Shown one piece after another: positions 23,262 to 23,515 of a DNA stretch of 23,515 bases (its first letter is position 1; the number at the start of each line of letters is the position of its first letter). Position numbers and translations under genes: made by a program. The notes under the pieces are model-generated. The model did not search any database, was not told where the DNA came from, and saw nothing but the letters and a program-made list of their open reading frames with translations. The stretch spans positions 1 to 23,515 of the forward strand of contig CAKQNZ010000012.1 in NCBI GenBank assembly GCA_934255435.1. Direction: 5' to 3'. This DNA is from an uncultured Clostridia bacterium. Lineage in GTDB: Bacteria > Bacillota > Clostridia > Peptostreptococcales > Anaerovoracaceae.

Positions 23262-23515
23262 TTATTTCTCATCTTTGTTTACGATCATGTGTCTCATAAC
23301 ATTATCAGAGATCTTGAGTCTTCTGTCGAGTTCCTTAGGTAATGTAGGCTGAGCCTTGAACTCGATAACAACGTAGTATCCTTCAGATTTCTTCTGGATA
23401 GGATATGCGAGTTTTCTCATTCCCCATGTGTCTACATTGCCGACTTCGCCTTCTGCAGCGATGATGCCTTTAACTGTTTCTACAGTTGCATCTTTCCTGT
23501 CATCTTCCAATGCAG
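23262..23515 (-). CDS. rpsF: 30S ribosomal protein bS6 (5' end cut by window edge)
   Basis: The visible 83 codons cover most of bS6 after its first strand: ALEDDRKDATVETVKGII, GNVDTWGMRKLAYPIQKKSE, GYYVVIEFKA, and LKISDNVMRHMIV. The frame is open to the window edge, and the family normally has about a dozen more residues at the start, so the true start lies beyond 23515. A TTG at 23510 is only a leucine codon inside the gene. It binds bS18 and 16S rRNA. The ssb start follows its stop codon after 14 bases. Confidence 0.97.
   Translation of the reverse strand, partial: ALEDDRKDATVETVKGIIAAEGEVGNVDTWGMRKLAYPIQKKSEGYYVVIEFKAQPTLPKELDRRLKISDNVMRHMIVNKDEK

Noticed and set aside
23262..23510. Complete short gene starting at a TTG at 23510
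   Set aside because: The frame is open to the window edge and bS6 needs an additional N-terminal strand, so this is a partial rpsF.
1..23515. CRISPR arrays, tRNA or rRNA genes, insertion sequences or prophage genes
   Set aside because: Looked for on both strands; no regularly spaced repeat array, cloverleaf-like gene, transposase or phage protein was recognised.

Overview
The window looks like chromosomal DNA of an anaerobic, low-to-moderate G+C Firmicute of class Clostridia. The signs are yabP/yabQ sporulation genes beside divIC, an oxygen-sensitive indolepyruvate:ferredoxin oxidoreductase, a class B sortase, clostridial DnaD-type replication proteins, and heavy use of AGA/AGG (Arg) and ATA (Ile) codons. 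A finer placement (for example Anaerovoracaceae-like) is only a guess. All genes lie on the minus strand except one small secreted protein at 1473-1991.

Layout from right to left, which is the direction of transcription. (a) 23515-22443: rpsF (5' end cut by the window edge), ssb and rpsR, closed by a hairpin terminator. (b) 22365-20416: a secreted BspA-like leucine-rich-repeat protein with its own terminator, sitting inside an otherwise conserved ribosome/replication neighbourhood. (c) 20361-11911: one probable operon from an extended -10 promoter: DUF2232-like membrane protein, a GdpP-type c-di-AMP phosphodiesterase lacking its usual membrane helices, rplI, dnaB, a DnaD protein fused to the helicase-binding N-domain of a DnaC/DnaI loader, and a LysM-G5-M23 wall protein broken by a frameshift. 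It ends at a 15-bp-stem terminator. (d) 11905-9238: yabP, yabQ, divIC, rnmV and ksgA, tightly packed. A sigma-E-like promoter precedes yabP, and a second, apparently leaderless promoter for divIC lies inside yabQ. (e) 9219-2152: an LTA-synthase-like phosphoglycerol transferase, then iorA, iorB, a phenylacetate-CoA-ligase-like enzyme and a tandem-ACT protein (aromatic 2-oxoacid catabolism), then sortase B, closed by a hairpin that can work in both directions. (f) 1991-1473 (+) and 1187-1 (-): a small basic secreted protein with a strong UP-element promoter, diverging from an ECF sigma factor that is translationally coupled to a DUF4367-like membrane protein, probably its anti-sigma partner and cut by the window edge.

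The most unusual points are in the replication operon. The helicase-loader ATPase is missing, while its zinc-binding, helicase-binding N-domain is fused to DnaD, with a relic internal start and ribosome site. The downstream wall hydrolase has an exceptionally long cytoplasmic coiled-coil region. Its peptidase domain appears inactivated by a loss of about 17 nt that removes a zinc-ligand histidine. No CRISPR array, tRNA, rRNA, insertion sequence or phage gene was seen, and no gene-free stretch exceeds 300 bases.
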